A stretch of 64,000 nucleotides of DNA. It comes from Ardenticatenaceae bacterium (GTDB lineage Bacteria; Chloroflexota; Anaerolineae; Promineifilales; Promineifilaceae). The position numbers and the translations under genes are program-made. Shown here one piece after another: positions 1 through 9,091 of the stretch. Position 1 is the stretch's first letter, and each line of letters opens with the position of its first letter. The DNA is taken from contig JACKBU010000004.1 of the NCBI GenBank assembly GCA_020634395.1, positions 62,001 to 126,000 on the forward strand, in the 5' to 3' direction. The notes under the pieces were generated by a model. The model was not told the origin of the DNA. It did no database searches and saw only the letters and a list, made by a program, of their open reading frames with translations.

Positions 1-2130
1 GATGAGGCTGGCGTATTCGGCGAGGCGTTCGCCGCTTTGTTCGGCCAGCCAGCCGGCTACCTGCCGATGGTAGGCGGGGCGGGTGCGCAGCAGCACGCTC
101 TCGTAGGCGACTTCGCGCAGCATTTCGTGTTTGAACAGGAATGCCTCGCAGTTGGCAAAGACGGAGGCATTGCGGTGGAAGACCAGTTCTCGCTTTTCCA
201 GGGCTTGCAGGGCTACCGTTGTTTCGGGCTCGCGGATGATGTTATCTTCTGCCAGGGCGTTCATGAGGATAACGGCCGTGTCCCAAAACACGCGCCCAAT
301 CACTGCCGCCCGCTGCAGCGTCACCCGTTCCAGTGAAGAGAGCCGGTCCAGGCGCGCCTGCAGCACGCCGGTCAGCGTCAGCGGCACGCGCACGTTGGTC
401 AGGTGCTTGTCCTGCACGCGCCAGACGGTATCGGTGGGGATGATGATGCCGTCCTCGATCAGGACTTTGATGAGTTCTTCGACGTAAAAAGGGTTGCCCT
501 CGGCCCGGTCTACGATGAGGTTGCTGAGATCGGGTGGGATTTCGGGCAGGTGGCGCAAAATATCTTCGACCAACTGCTGGCTTTCGTTGCGGTTAAGGGC
601 GCGCAGGGACATGACAAGTTGAGGGGCTTCTAACTGGCGGGTGGTGTCGGTAACGGCCGTTTGTCCCCATTTCGTCCGATTTTCAAACAGCGATGGTCGG
701 GTAATTGCCAGCACGAGCAGAGGGGACTGCGTGCACAGACGCACCAGATGATCCACCAGATCCAGCGAGCCTTCGTCGGCCCAATGTACGTCTTCCAGCA
801 CCAGCAGTGTGACGTGATGGTGGCTCATCAGCGCCCGCAGAAACACGGAGACGTCTTCAAAAGCGCGTTCCCGCACCTGGGTAATTTCTACTGGAGCCAG
901 CGCCGCCGGAAATTCGTCATCCAGGCTCAGACCCAGCAGCTGCGCCACCGAGCGGATGCGCCGCCGCCATTCGGCGGCGTTGTGTTCGGTCAGCAGGTCG
1001 CCCAGGCTGTTCTGGAGCTTTTCTACCACGACAGGCGCCGGGTCAGAATCCTGGATGCCAAAAGTGGTCACAAAAAGATCGCGCAGAAGGGCGTAGGGCA
1101 GTTGTTTCATGCTCTGGTCCATGCGTCCCTTGAGCAGCAAAACGGCCGCAGGCAGCGCCTGCACCCACTGCGTAAACTCATAAATCAGCCGAGACTTCCC
1201 GACGCCCGCGTCACCGGCAATGGTGATGACCTGGCCCACCTGATTTTTAACCACCCGTTCTAGCGCCTTTTGCAGGGCACGTAGTTCCGCATCCCGGCCA
1301 ACCATCCGTGTTTCCACACCTTCGACGCCGCGGCCTTTACGATAAAAGCGGTGGGGCTTGGCGCCCAGGGCCAGGTAAACCTGGATCGGATCACGCTTGC
1401 CTTTGATCTGCACCGGTCCCAGCGGCTCAAAATCAAAAGTTCCACGCACAAGTTGGTACGTTTCGTGCGAAACGAGCACACCGCCCACGGGAGCCAGCCG
1501 TTCCAGGCGGCTGGCCACGTTCACCGGATCACCGATTACCGTGTATTCTTCGCTGGTGCCTACTTCGCCCAAAAGCACTGGCCCCGTGTTTATGCCGATG
1601 CGCAGCCGCAAATCGGCGATGGTGGTTGACGGGGATTGGTCGCCGTTGTTCGATTTGTTTTCTAAAGGCAGTTGCTCCTGCACTTCGTTGATGAAGTCGC
1701 TGAGGGCGGCGCGCATGGCCAGCGCGGCGCGCACGGCGTTTTCCGGGTCATCTTCGCCGGCTACGGGCACGCCAAACAGCCCCATAACAGCGTCGCCGAT
1801 GTGTTTGTCTACCATGCCGCCGTGGGTGGTGATGGCTTCATCCAGCCGCCGCCAGAGCAGGTTGATGACGTTCAGCATGCTGGTATCGGGTACGTTTTCG
1901 GCGACGCCGGAAAAGCCTACCACGTTGGCAAACAGGATGGTGAGTTGTTTCCGCTGGGTGGTGCGGGGCGGGGCAGAGGGAAAAACGGCCGTTTCTCCCA
2001 CCGCTTCCTTCAACTTTTCCCGCAGCGCCTCAATGGTCACGTTAGCAACCCGGTCGCCCAAAACAGCCCGCTGCGCTTCAATGACTTCGATTGCGTGCTG
2101 GAATTCTGCCCGGCGGCTGGCGTCAATCAT
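1..2130 (-). CDS. Adenylate/guanylate cyclase with AAA ATPase domain (3' partial)
   Basis: The reading frame starts at ATG 2130 and runs off the left edge, so the C-terminus is missing. The N-terminal part is a class III nucleotide cyclase domain: it contains LTILFANVVGFSG, the metal-binding IGDAVMGLFGVP region and IGINTGPVLLGEVG. A STAND/AAA-type ATPase follows, with Walker A GDAGVGKSR and a Walker B-like VLEDVHWAD. Family members are large soluble signalling proteins; the ligand sensed is unknown. The start overlaps the stop of the upstream paralogue by 8 bp (ATGATTGA), so the two are probably translationally coupled. The cyclase N-terminus aligns by eye with that of the upstream gene. Confidence 0.88.
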   Translation of the reverse strand, partial: MIDASRRAEFQHAIEVIEAQRAVLGDRVANVTIEALREKLKEAVGETAVFPSAPPRTTQRKQLTILFANVVGFSGVAENVPDTSMLNVINLLWRRLDEAITTHGGMVDKHIGDAVMGLFGVPVAGEDDPENAVRAALAMRAALSDFINEVQEQLPLENKSNNGDQSPSTTIADLRLRIGINTGPVLLGEVGTSEEYTVIGDPVNVASRLERLAPVGGVLVSHETYQLVRGTFDFEPLGPVQIKGKRDPIQVYLALGAKPHRFYRKGRGVEGVETRMVGRDAELRALQKALERVVKNQVGQVITIAGDAGVGKSRLIYEFTQWVQALPAAVLLLKGRMDQSMKQLPYALLRDLFVTTFGIQDSDPAPVVVEKLQNSLGDLLTEHNAAEWRRRIRSVAQLLGLSLDDEFPAALAPVEITQVRERAFEDVSVFLRALMSHHHVTLLVLEDVHWADEGSLDLVDHLVRLCTQSPLLVLAITRPSLFENRTKWGQTAVTDTTRQLEAPQLVMSLRALNRNESQQLVEDILRHLPEIPPDLSNLIVDRAEGNPFYVEELIKVLIEDGIIIPTDTVWRVQDKHLTNVRVPLTLTGVLQARLDRLSSLERVTLQRAAVIGRVFWDTAVILMNALAEDNIIREPETTVALQALEKRELVFHRNASVFANCEAFLFKHEMLREVAYESVLLRTRPAYHRQVAGWLAEQSGERLAEYASLI

Positions 2131-4234
2131 GGGTCAACTCTCTGTTTGACTGGTCGGTTGCCATCATGCTGCGCAGATAGCCCAGCAGTTCCTGGAAAAA
2201 CGGCAGATGAAAGCTAGAAACCTTATTGGTCAGCCAGGCCAATAGTTCAATCTGATTCTCGCGCCGCCGGGCCGGGGGCATTTGCCGGTAAACAACATCA
2301 CGCAGTATGTCATGGACAAATTGATACTCCAACACACCAGCCAGGGCCGAGGAATGACGCCGCACGATGAGGTCTTTCTGCTCCAGCGCCTCCAGAGCCG
2401 CAGCGACCTGATCCGCCTCCAGATCCTTGCTCGCCACGGCCACCTGCCGCACGGCCCCATCCCAAAACTGGGGGCCAAACAGCGCAGCCAGCTGCAGCAC
2501 CGTTTGTTCAGGCTCCGGGAGACACTCTACACGTGCCTGGAAAAGGCCGGCCAACGTTTCCGGCACGGCCAGTTCATCCAGTTTGCTCAGGTTCATCTGC
2601 CAGTTCTCGCCGTGCCGGGCAATGATGTTTTGGTCGAACAGCAAGTGGATCATTTGCTCTACATAGAGTGGATTGCCCTGAGCGCCATAGACGACCAGAT
2701 CGGTCAGTTTCAGCGGTAGGTTGGGCACTTCTTCCAAATTTTGGGTGACGAGATGGCGCGTGTCGATGGCCGTGAGCGGTGGGAGAACAAGCGTGGTGAT
2801 AGGATGGAAGGGATCGCTAGACTGCCACGACGGCCGTTGCGCCAACAGTTCCGGTCGGGCCAGGCAAACAACCAGCAGCGGCAGATCGGAGCAGCGCTCC
2901 AGCAGAAACTCGATCAGGTCTAGAGAGGCCGCGTCGGCCCACTGGGCATTTTCCACCAGCCAGACCACCGGCGGGCAGCCGTTGGCCAGATCGGTAAAAA
3001 AACGCGCCAGGTCATTCTGCGCATAGCGACGCAGCCGATCCGGGTTGGCCATCAACTCCTGCAAATACGGGCTGTCCGAAAAATCGAAGCCCAGATAGTG
3101 GCCCATCACGTGGGCCTGTTCGCGGGCGCTGATCTGGTGCGCCTGCATAATGTTTTCCACGCCGCGCACAAATTTTTCCCGGCCCACGGCCGTGCTGCTG
3201 CGTAAATGGATTTCGAAAAGCTGCCCAAAAAAGTCGCGCATCAGGGCATAGGGGGCAACGGCCGTTGTCGGGTCCGCCCGCGAACGCAAAATGCAGCCCT
3301 GCACGGGCTGAAGTTCTAACAACTGCTCAAACTCGTCAAATAAACGCGACTTGCCTGATCCGGCTTCGCCGACCACCGCCACCACCTGCATCACGCTGTT
3401 GTTGATGGTTTCTTGGAGGGCAAACTGCAGGCGTTCTAGTTCGGCCGTGCGGTCGACAAAGCGCGTGCGGAAGCTTTGCCGGGACCAGCCTTCGGGATGA
3501 AAAGCGCGCGGTTTCTCCCGCTGCACCGCATAAACTTCCAGCGGCTCCTGGCGGCCGGGAACTTCTAACGATTTGGACGGGGAGACTTCAAACTGGCCGT
3601 AAATGTGTCGGTACACATCGTAAGAAATGAGAACGCCGCCGACCGGGGCGGCCTGTTCCAGGTATTCGACAAGGGTGATGGCTTCGCCCACGGCCGTTAA
3701 TTCCCGGTTTGCCCCTACCCGTGCCCGCACAACCGGGCCGGCATGGATGGCCAGGCGCATGTGCAGCTCCCCGTTGGCCTTGCGCCGTTCCAGCGGTCCG
3801 GTGTCGGTGCGCCGGCGGGCCGCCTCGTTAAACAGCGTCAGCTCCATTTGCATATCCAGGGCAGCCAGCACAGCACGCTCAGCGTCGTCATCGCGGGCAG
3901 TCGGCATACCAAAGAGGGCAATCAGACCATCCCCTGTGTGTTTCTCGATCAGTCCCCCCCAGGCGCGCACCACGTTGTCCAGCCGTTCCCACAAGGCGTT
4001 GACCATGTCACGCACCTGTTCGGCGTCCATGTCGGCCGACATCGCCGTAAAGCCGGATAAATCCGCCTGCAAAACAAAAGCCGCATCGAAGGCTTCCCCT
4101 TCGGCGACGGCCGTGCGCCCTCGTAGTTTCTCCTGCAGCGCCGCGACGGCCGTTTCTACCACAGCGTCCCCTAGCAGGGTGCGATGAGTGCGAATTGTGA
4201 CGATGGCGTCTTCGAGGAGTTGATAATCAACCAC
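2123..4234 (-). CDS. Adenylate/guanylate cyclase with AAA ATPase domain
   Basis: Roughly 703-residue paralogue of the downstream gene. The N-terminal class III cyclase domain shows LSGFTAMSADMDAEQVRDM and HTGDGLIALFGMP, with IHAGPVVRARVG further on. The ATPase half has Walker A GEAGSGKSR and a Walker B-like VVWLVENAQWAD, followed by helical repeats. I chose GTG at 4234, about 9 bases after a GGA ribosome site, because the protein then begins with residues that align with the start of its neighbour. A TTG at 4288 would add 18 residues. The metal-binding first Asp of the cyclase lies in LQADLSGF, so the domain may be active. The effector and target are unknown. Confidence 0.85.
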   Translation of the reverse strand: MVDYQLLEDAIVTIRTHRTLLGDAVVETAVAALQEKLRGRTAVAEGEAFDAAFVLQADLSGFTAMSADMDAEQVRDMVNALWERLDNVVRAWGGLIEKHTGDGLIALFGMPTARDDDAERAVLAALDMQMELTLFNEAARRRTDTGPLERRKANGELHMRLAIHAGPVVRARVGANRELTAVGEAITLVEYLEQAAPVGGVLISYDVYRHIYGQFEVSPSKSLEVPGRQEPLEVYAVQREKPRAFHPEGWSRQSFRTRFVDRTAELERLQFALQETINNSVMQVVAVVGEAGSGKSRLFDEFEQLLELQPVQGCILRSRADPTTAVAPYALMRDFFGQLFEIHLRSSTAVGREKFVRGVENIMQAHQISAREQAHVMGHYLGFDFSDSPYLQELMANPDRLRRYAQNDLARFFTDLANGCPPVVWLVENAQWADAASLDLIEFLLERCSDLPLLVVCLARPELLAQRPSWQSSDPFHPITTLVLPPLTAIDTRHLVTQNLEEVPNLPLKLTDLVVYGAQGNPLYVEQMIHLLFDQNIIARHGENWQMNLSKLDELAVPETLAGLFQARVECLPEPEQTVLQLAALFGPQFWDGAVRQVAVASKDLEADQVAAALEALEQKDLIVRRHSSALAGVLEYQFVHDILRDVVYRQMPPARRRENQIELLAWLTNKVSSFHLPFFQELLGYLRSMMATDQSNRELTHD

Positions 4235-4352
4235 AATAATTCCAATAATTCCGGTCGGTCCCTTCACCAAGAGTGGGCAGGGCTTCAAGAAGCCGAGGCA
4301 AACAACGTACCGGATTATATATTGGGAAGGAATGAAAAGCGATTTTTCAGAC

Positions 4353-4381
4353 TTGCCGACTGACTAACTTCTCACTATACT
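4353..4381 (+). promoter_or_regulatory. Candidate sigma-70 promoter for smc
   Basis: TTGCCG at 4353-4358 and TATACT at 4376-4381 are separated by 17 bases, which leaves a leader of about 70 nt before the smc ATG. The match is 4/6 and 5/6 to consensus. It lies in the divergent gap between smc and the cyclase pair. Confidence 0.4.
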
Positions 4382-4453
4382 GCCCGCCGCACTAATTCGT
4401 GACAAGGTGACTGATAACAGGGTAAACGGAACACGTTTCACCCTCTCAAAACT

Positions 4454-7400
4454 ATGCGACTGAAAAAACTCGTCCTCCAAGGGTATAAAACCTTTGCCAG
4501 CAAAACCGAATTTGTTTTTGACGAAGGAATTACGGCCATCGTTGGGCCGAACGGCAGCGGCAAGAGCAATATTGCCGATGCCCTGCGCTGGGTGCTGGGC
4601 GAACAAAGCTACAGCACCCTGCGCGGCAAACGCACCATCGACATGATCTTCGCCGGCAGCCAGACGCGGCCTCGCGCCGGTCTGGCCCAGGCCATCCTTA
4701 CCCTGGACAATGCCGATGGCTGGCTGCCCATCGATTACACCGAAGTGGAAATCGGCCGCCGCGCTTATCGCTCCGGGGAAAACGAATACACCCTCAACGG
4801 CCAGAAAGTCCGCCTGAAAGACATCGCCGATCTGCTGGCGACCAGCGGCCTGGCTGAGCGTACCTATACCATCATTGGGCAGGGGTTGGTCGATCAGGCG
4901 CTCTCGCTGCGCGCCGAAGAACGCCGGGCGCTGTTTGAAGAAGCGGCCGGCATCAACCACTACAAAGCCCGCCGGGCCGAAACCCTGCGCCGCCTGACCG
5001 AAACACAGCACAACCTGGAGCGCATCCACGACATCCTGGCCGAAATCGGCCCGCGTATGAATTCGCTCAAGCGGCAGGCCGTACGCGCCCGCAACTACGA
5101 GCAGGTGGCTGCGGATCTGCATCACCTGCTGCGCATCTGGTATGGGTATAAGTGGGAGCAGAGTAAGCAGGAGATGCGCCAGGCCCGGGAAACGGCCGTT
5201 ACCGCTGAACAGGTGTGGCAGGCCAGCCGTGCCGGCCTGCTGGCCCAACAAGATAAAATGGATGCGCTGCGCCGCCGCATCCACCAACTACAAGAGCAAA
5301 CGGCCGTTACCCGCAGCCAGCGCGATGACGTCCGCGACCAGCTCGAAAAAGCCCGCCGCCAGGTGGCCATTCTGCATGAACGGCAAGACTCCCTCCAGCG
5401 CCAATTGGCCGACATCGACCAGGAACTGCCGGAAGTGACGCTCCAGCAGCAGCGCGCCCAGGACGAACTGGCTGCGGCCACAAGCGAACTGGAAGCGGCG
5501 CAGGCCACCTTGCAAAGCAGCCAGGCCGAGCTGCGCCAGTTTAACGCCAGTTTCCAGCAGCAGCAGGCCGAGATCAATCGCTGGCAAACGCAGCTGCAGC
5601 AGGCCGAGCAAGAACAACGCGCCGCCCAAACCCGGCTGGCCCAGGCCGAAGGGCAGCTCAGCCAACTGCAAGAGCGGCGGCGCGAGCAAACGGCCGTCAC
5701 AGCCACAGCCCCTGACGACGAAGCTGCCACCCTCGAAGCGCGTTTTGCCCAGCTTACGGCCGTTCTCTCCTCGGCTCAGAGCCGGGTGGACGAATTAGGC
5801 CAGAGCCGCGGCACGGCCGTCGATGAGCGGCAGGCGCTGATCGGTGAATTGAAAAAACAGCGCGCCGCTGCCCATGAGCAGCAGCAGCAAATCAACCAGC
5901 GGCGCAACAATCTGGCCCGCCTAGAAGCGCGAGCCGACATGCTGGATCAGATGCGTCGTAAAGAAACCAACCTGAATGGCGAAGCGCGCACCCTCGGCCA
6001 GCTGGCGGCTCTGGTGACGATTCCGGCGGCGTACGAAACGGCCGTGGCCGCCGCTCTGGCCCATCGGCTGGCAGCCCTGGTGCTGCCGGACAGCGCAAAC
6101 TTGTGGCAGTTGCTAAACAGCAACGGCCAGCAAGCTCTGACGGCCGTGGCCCTGGACCATTTGCAGCCGCCGCCGCAGCCAGAACTGAAGGGTGAAACGG
6201 CCTTCATCGGCTGGGCCAATCAACTTGTCAGCGGCAATCCGGTCGTCAAGCCGGTGGTTGATTTGCTCCTGGGGCCGATTTTACTGGTCAAAGATGCGGA
6301 ATCGGCTTATCGGCTGGCGCTGGCACTGCCGCCTGGCGCGCTGGCCGTGACTCCCGAGGGCTTCATTGCCCACGCTGGCGGGTTGGTGGAGTCAGGCGGC
6401 GCCGACAGCCAGAACAGCCTGTTAGCCCGCGAAGCGGAATGGCGTGCCGCCCGCGCCGACAGCGACAGGCTGCGGGCCGAACTGGACAGCCTTGAAGCAG
6501 ACTTAAACGCCGTCCAGACGGCCGTGGACGAAAAACAGGCCGAAGTGGATCGTCTGCAAAACGAGGAACGCCGCCTGGCCCGCCTGCAGAATGAGGCCGC
6601 GCAGCGGCTGGCCCAGGCGCAGCGCGATCAGGATCGGGTGAAGCAGCAGCAAACGTTTTTGCAGCGGCAGCAAGCGGCCCGGCAGCAGGAAGTGGAACGG
6701 CTGCAAGGCCGCATCGTGGTGGTGCAGCAGGAAATAGCTGCTGCGCGGGAAACGGCCGTGACCCTGGAACAGTCCGTTGCCACCGCGCGCGCCAGCCTGG
6801 ATGCCTTGCCTATTGCCGAGGCCCAGCAGCAGCGGCAGGCCATCCAGCAGCAGATGAATGCGGCCAATACCATTTTGGCCGGACGGCAGGCTGTGGTAGA
6901 CAGCCGCCGCGCTACGCTTCATCAGGTCGAGCGCCAGTTGGCTCGTTTGCAGGAGCGGCAGGCGTCGCTGCAGCGGCAGCAGTCCCAAAGTATCCTCACC
7001 GAAGAAGAGCAAACCTTGCTGGCCCTGCAAAAGCAGTTGTCGGACCTGGATGCGGCTCTGGAACCGCTGCAATCGCAGTTGGCCGACGGCCGTAAGCAGA
7101 TGATGGTGCTGGAAGAAGAAACGGCCGTTATCCAAAAACAGGCCCACGATAAAGAAACGCAGTACACCCAGGCGCGGATTAACCTTAGCCAACAGCAAAA
7201 TGCCATTGAGGGCTTACAGGAGCGCATCAAAGCCGACATTGGTCTGGTGGCCCTCAGCTACGACGAAGACCAGACTGGCCCCACGCCGCTGCCCATCGGT
7301 GAGGTGGTGGAGCAGCTGCCGGTAGTGGACGAACTGCCCGGCGACATCGCCGAGAGCATCCAGAATTACCGGGCACAGATGCAGCGCATGGGGGCCATCA

Positions 7401-8014
7401 ACCCGGATGCGCCTCTGGAGTATGAGCAGGTCAGCGAGCGCTTTGAATTTTTGACCCAGCAGGTGGAAGACCTGACCCAAACCGATGCCCAGCTGCGCCG
7501 GGTCATTGAAGAACTGGACGATTTGACTTCGCGGGCTTTTGCCGAGACGGTGGACAAGGTGAACGCTGTTTTTGGCGATACCTTCACCCAGTTGTTTGGC
7601 GGCGGCGCGGCCCGGCTGATTCTGACCGACCCCGACGACCTGACCATCAGCGGGGTGGATATTATCGCCCGGCTGCCCAACCGGCGTGAACAGGGGCTGG
7701 GGCTGCTGTCCGGCGGCGAACGCTCGCTGACGGCGGCGGCCCTCATCTTTTCGCTTCTAAAGGTTTCGCCCACGCCTTTTTGTGTGATGGACGAAGTGGA
7801 TGCCGCCCTGGACGAGGCTAACATCAATCGCTTCCGTGATTTGCTGCGGGAACTGAGCTTGAAAAGCCAGTTTATCGTCATCACCCATAATCGGGGCACG
7901 GTACAGGCCGCCCAGACGATCTATGGCATTAGCATGGGCACGGACAGCGCCAGCCAGGTGATTTCCCTGAAGCCGGAGGATTATATGCGGCAGGGAACGT
8001 TGGTGAAGGAGTAG
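4454..8014 (+). CDS. smc: Chromosome segregation protein SMC
   Basis: 1186 residues, normal for bacterial SMC. Walker A GPNGSGKS is at residues 31-38. Long Gln/Glu/Ala-rich coiled coils flank a central hinge (about residues 495-650). The ABC signature LSGGERSLTA begins at residue 1085, and Walker B FCVMDEVDAALDE ends in the D-E pair at 1113-1114. It should form the ring-shaped condensin ATPase that compacts and segregates DNA, normally with ScpA and ScpB, which are not in this window. The coiled-coil arms carry many octamer copies read as ETAV, apparently tolerated on the coil surface. The upstream gap has a plausible promoter. Confidence 0.98.
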   Translation: MRLKKLVLQGYKTFASKTEFVFDEGITAIVGPNGSGKSNIADALRWVLGEQSYSTLRGKRTIDMIFAGSQTRPRAGLAQAILTLDNADGWLPIDYTEVEIGRRAYRSGENEYTLNGQKVRLKDIADLLATSGLAERTYTIIGQGLVDQALSLRAEERRALFEEAAGINHYKARRAETLRRLTETQHNLERIHDILAEIGPRMNSLKRQAVRARNYEQVAADLHHLLRIWYGYKWEQSKQEMRQARETAVTAEQVWQASRAGLLAQQDKMDALRRRIHQLQEQTAVTRSQRDDVRDQLEKARRQVAILHERQDSLQRQLADIDQELPEVTLQQQRAQDELAAATSELEAAQATLQSSQAELRQFNASFQQQQAEINRWQTQLQQAEQEQRAAQTRLAQAEGQLSQLQERRREQTAVTATAPDDEAATLEARFAQLTAVLSSAQSRVDELGQSRGTAVDERQALIGELKKQRAAAHEQQQQINQRRNNLARLEARADMLDQMRRKETNLNGEARTLGQLAALVTIPAAYETAVAAALAHRLAALVLPDSANLWQLLNSNGQQALTAVALDHLQPPPQPELKGETAFIGWANQLVSGNPVVKPVVDLLLGPILLVKDAESAYRLALALPPGALAVTPEGFIAHAGGLVESGGADSQNSLLAREAEWRAARADSDRLRAELDSLEADLNAVQTAVDEKQAEVDRLQNEERRLARLQNEAAQRLAQAQRDQDRVKQQQTFLQRQQAARQQEVERLQGRIVVVQQEIAAARETAVTLEQSVATARASLDALPIAEAQQQRQAIQQQMNAANTILAGRQAVVDSRRATLHQVERQLARLQERQASLQRQQSQSILTEEEQTLLALQKQLSDLDAALEPLQSQLADGRKQMMVLEEETAVIQKQAHDKETQYTQARINLSQQQNAIEGLQERIKADIGLVALSYDEDQTGPTPLPIGEVVEQLPVVDELPGDIAESIQNYRAQMQRMGAINPDAPLEYEQVSERFEFLTQQVEDLTQTDAQLRRVIEELDDLTSRAFAETVDKVNAVFGDTFTQLFGGGAARLILTDPDDLTISGVDIIARLPNRREQGLGLLSGGERSLTAAALIFSLLKVSPTPFCVMDEVDAALDEANINRFRDLLRELSLKSQFIVITHNRGTVQAAQTIYGISMGTDSASQVISLKPEDYMRQGTLVKE

Positions 8015-8037
8015 AGGGAAGGGGGATTGGCGAGGTA

Positions 8038-8619
8038 TCAGCAGCGGGAAACGGCCGTTTCCCCACTCCCTTCCTCTTCTTTTAGCCGGGTAAGATCGAT
8101 TTCTAGCGTAGAATAGAGGCCATCCGGCACGCGGCTAACCACGTAAGGCAGTTTGCGCAGCACCCCCAGGATCGCCCGGTTATTGTTCATAATGTCGGCC
8201 ACTAATTTTTGTATGCCCTGTGCTCGCGCTTCTTCGGTAAGCAAGTGGAGCAGTTGGGTGCCGATGCCCTTGTTTTGCATATCGTCGCGAACGGATACGG
8301 CCGTTTCCGCACGGCCTTCACCCAAGCAAACAAATCGCGCCGCGGCGATAGGCGCCTGGGGGCGATCGGGCAAATCGGCAAAAGCAATTAACCCGCCCTG
8401 GCGAGCTTCATCCAGATGGGCAATGTTTTCCGCTTCGCGCCAGATCAGAGCCGGCTGCAAGTTGTCGGTCATCTGGTGAAAACGCCGATACCGGCTGTCC
8501 GAACTCATATTTTCAAAGATGTCCACCAGATAAACCGCGTCATCGTGCCGTAGACGGCGAACACTGATTTCCTGACCATCTTTGGTTGTGAAGCTGTAAT
8601 CCATCACTTGTTTTTCCAT
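8038..8619 (-). CDS. GNAT-family N-acetyltransferase
   Basis: 193 residues. A GNAT fold is indicated by the N-terminal RRLRHDDAVYL segment, a central beta strand with AAARFVCLG, and the acetyl-CoA-binding loop in RDDMQNKGIGTQLL (the Q/RxxGxG/A motif), followed by a helix and a MNNNRAILGVLRKLPY segment. This arrangement resembles the acetyltransferase domain fused to acyl-CoA synthetases or acting on proteins, but the substrate cannot be told. ATG 8619 has AGGTTGAG upstream; ATG 8604 is an alternative. The last residues come from an octamer copy read as ETAV. The gene converges on smc with a 23-bp gap. Confidence 0.85.
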   Translation of the reverse strand: MEKQVMDYSFTTKDGQEISVRRLRHDDAVYLVDIFENMSSDSRYRRFHQMTDNLQPALIWREAENIAHLDEARQGGLIAFADLPDRPQAPIAAARFVCLGEGRAETAVSVRDDMQNKGIGTQLLHLLTEEARAQGIQKLVADIMNNNRAILGVLRKLPYVVSRVPDGLYSTLEIDLTRLKEEEGSGETAVSRC

Positions 8620-9091
8620 CGCTCAACCTGAAGCCTTTAATTCTGTGGTGTATCGTCTTTGCTAAAGTTCCACTCTGGTCCGAAGCCAGTTCACTGAGGA
8701 TGTTAATCAGGGAGGCTTATCAGCCCAAAAGCTTATTTGACGCACTGCGTCACAGGCAGAGGATAACATAGCCGCAGCCTGAAATCAAGCGACACTTTTG
8801 TACTGTTAAGGAAAAATAGCCAGTGATGGTGCCGGCCACCACGGATGAACAGTCAACCTCCCGGAGGTTTTCAGGGCAGAAATAGCAACCTCCGGGAGGT
8901 TCTCTTCAGAGAGGTAAAGCCAATTCTTTCCGTGCTGCAACCTTTTACCATAGGCCACGTATAAGGGAATGTATTGTACAATGATTGAATGGCGTCAGGA
9001 GAAAACGCATCACAAATGAGCAGAGGTGGACGAGAGATTCTGAATTCCTGCCAATCTCCAATCCCCTATCTCGTATAAAAAGGAATAGACC
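8620..9091. other. Gap upstream of the ubiquitin-like operon
   Basis: 472 bp without a supported gene. It separates a leftward GNAT gene from the rightward 9092 operon, so promoters for both should lie here. It holds the two near-identical palindromes listed separately, an ATTGTACAAT palindrome at 8973-8982 that contains TACAAT, and an AT-rich stretch before the ribosome site AAGGA of the 9092 gene. No convincing -35/-10 pair was found. Confidence 0.6.
8855..8901. repeat. Pair of 15-bp palindromes, possible operator
   Basis: AACCTCCCGGAGGTT (8855-8869) and AACCTCCGGGAGGTT (8887-8901) differ only at the central base and their centres are 32 bp apart, about three helical turns. They lie about 190-240 bp upstream of the 9092 operon. 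They could be a paired regulator site or two short hairpins of a dispersed intergenic repeat. Confidence 0.5.
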
